Shown: one piece after another, positions 6,119 through 6,494 of the stretch
Layout: every line of letters begins with the position of its first letter
Numbering within the stretch: the first letter of the stretch is position 1
From: an uncultured Eubacteriales bacterium
Lineage (GTDB): Bacteria; Bacillota; Clostridia; Oscillospirales; Acutalibacteraceae
Length of the DNA stretch: 6,494 nt
Assembly (NCBI GenBank): GCA_900322105.1
Contig: ONYV01000067.1
Span: 1 to 6,494 of the forward strand
Reading direction: 5' to 3'
Made by a program: the position numbers and the translations under genes
Notes under the pieces: model-generated
What the model saw: only the letters and a program-made list of their open reading frames with translations
The model's database searches: none
Told to the model about the DNA's origin: nothing

Positions 6119-6494
6119 ATGATGTCAAAAACAAAAACCATTATTTCTCTGATCGTCAACCTGCTGATCTTTGTTATCACGGTTGTCGTGTTTATCTCCT
6201 ACTTTTTTACCGAACCGAATATCCTGATCAAAACAGGCTGGGAATCACTGAAATACTTCACGACGGATTCCAATCTCTTGGTCGCTGTTGCTTCTTTGGT
6301 GGTGGCGATCTGTGAGATACGTATGCTCAAAGGCGACCTCAAAACGCTCCCGAGAGCGGCGGTGATGTTCAAATTCATCGGCTCTGCCTGTGTGATGATG
6401 ACGTTCGGCGCTACGATGCTGTTTTTGATGCCGCACTACGGCACGATGGTCATCAGCGGCGGCTTGTTCATCGTTCATGTCAGCACACCGCTGA
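6119..6494 (+). CDS. Second six-helix membrane protein, tandem paralogue (cut by window end)
   Basis: An open frame begins with ATG-ATG at 6119-6124 and runs to the window end without a stop, giving 125 visible residues. GAGGTGA at 6106-6112 is a good ribosome binding site six bases before the first ATG. The product aligns with the first 125 residues of the upstream protein with no gap, and I count 63 identical positions by eye (about 50%). Shared blocks are MMSK, the EP/LI/G stretch at 32-40, FTTDSN (47-52), AVM-K-IG (81-88), the TF..TM and GT positions of helix 3, and IVHxxTPL (118-125). Helices near 7-29, 52-70 and 82-105 are visible. It is presumably the same family as its neighbour, with the C-terminal half outside the window. 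The low identity at 71-80, a loop, is where the two differ most. Confidence 0.85.
   Translation, partial: MMSKTKTIISLIVNLLIFVITVVVFISYFFTEPNILIKTGWESLKYFTTDSNLLVAVASLVVAICEIRMLKGDLKTLPRAAVMFKFIGSACVMMTFGATMLFLMPHYGTMVISGGLFIVHVSTPL

Noticed and set aside
6037..6315. A 92-codon plus-strand open frame beginning MSMKKFALYAALTGYY.
   Set aside because: It overlaps the second paralogue in another frame. The paralogue's frame gives gap-free similarity to its neighbour and has the better ribosome binding site.

Overview
The window reads as chromosome from an anaerobic, gut-type member of the Clostridia, probably Oscillospiraceae/Ruminococcus-like. This is an inference from the clostridial rnfCDGEAB gene order, strong AGGAGG-type ribosome binding sites, medium GC content, and a GC-rich hairpin repeat next to the operon of a kind I recall from such genomes. 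No marker gene fixes the taxon.

Layout. Positions 1-88 hold no gene I can identify. Positions 89-172 are a compact repeat made of an AT-rich three-arm inverted repeat followed by two copies of a 17-bp GC-rich hairpin unit. Positions 181-5108, minus strand, are a complete six-gene operon, rnfC-rnfD-rnfG-rnfE-rnfA-rnfB, which encodes the membrane-bound Rnf ferredoxin:NAD+ oxidoreductase. Four of the five junctions are 4-base ATGA overlaps and the fifth (rnfA-rnfB) is a 12-base gap. Each downstream gene has its own purine-rich ribosome binding site. A good sigma-A-type promoter (TTGGTA-N17-TATAAT) lies about 50 bases upstream of rnfC. From 5360 to the window end, plus strand and divergent from rnf, are two tandem paralogous membrane proteins. 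The first is complete and the second is cut by the window edge.

How the genes work together. RnfC (NADH/FMN/Fe-S), RnfB (ferredoxin-side Fe-S protein), RnfD and RnfG (covalent FMN) and RnfA and RnfE (membrane subunits with paired cysteines) form one complex. It passes electrons from reduced ferredoxin to NAD+ while pumping Na+ or H+ outward, or runs in reverse. All six genes look intact and every expected cofactor motif is visible. The two divergent genes share no obvious role with Rnf. Their six-helix layout, with an invariant Thr and His, suggests a distant relation to the Pr6Pr / FAR-17a-AIG1 type of membrane protein.

Most of the window is a well-known system. The parts that merit a second look are a matching cysteine-rich tail on RnfE and RnfB, the tandem membrane paralogues, and the hairpin repeat directly behind rnfB. 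I see no evidence here for a wholly new system.
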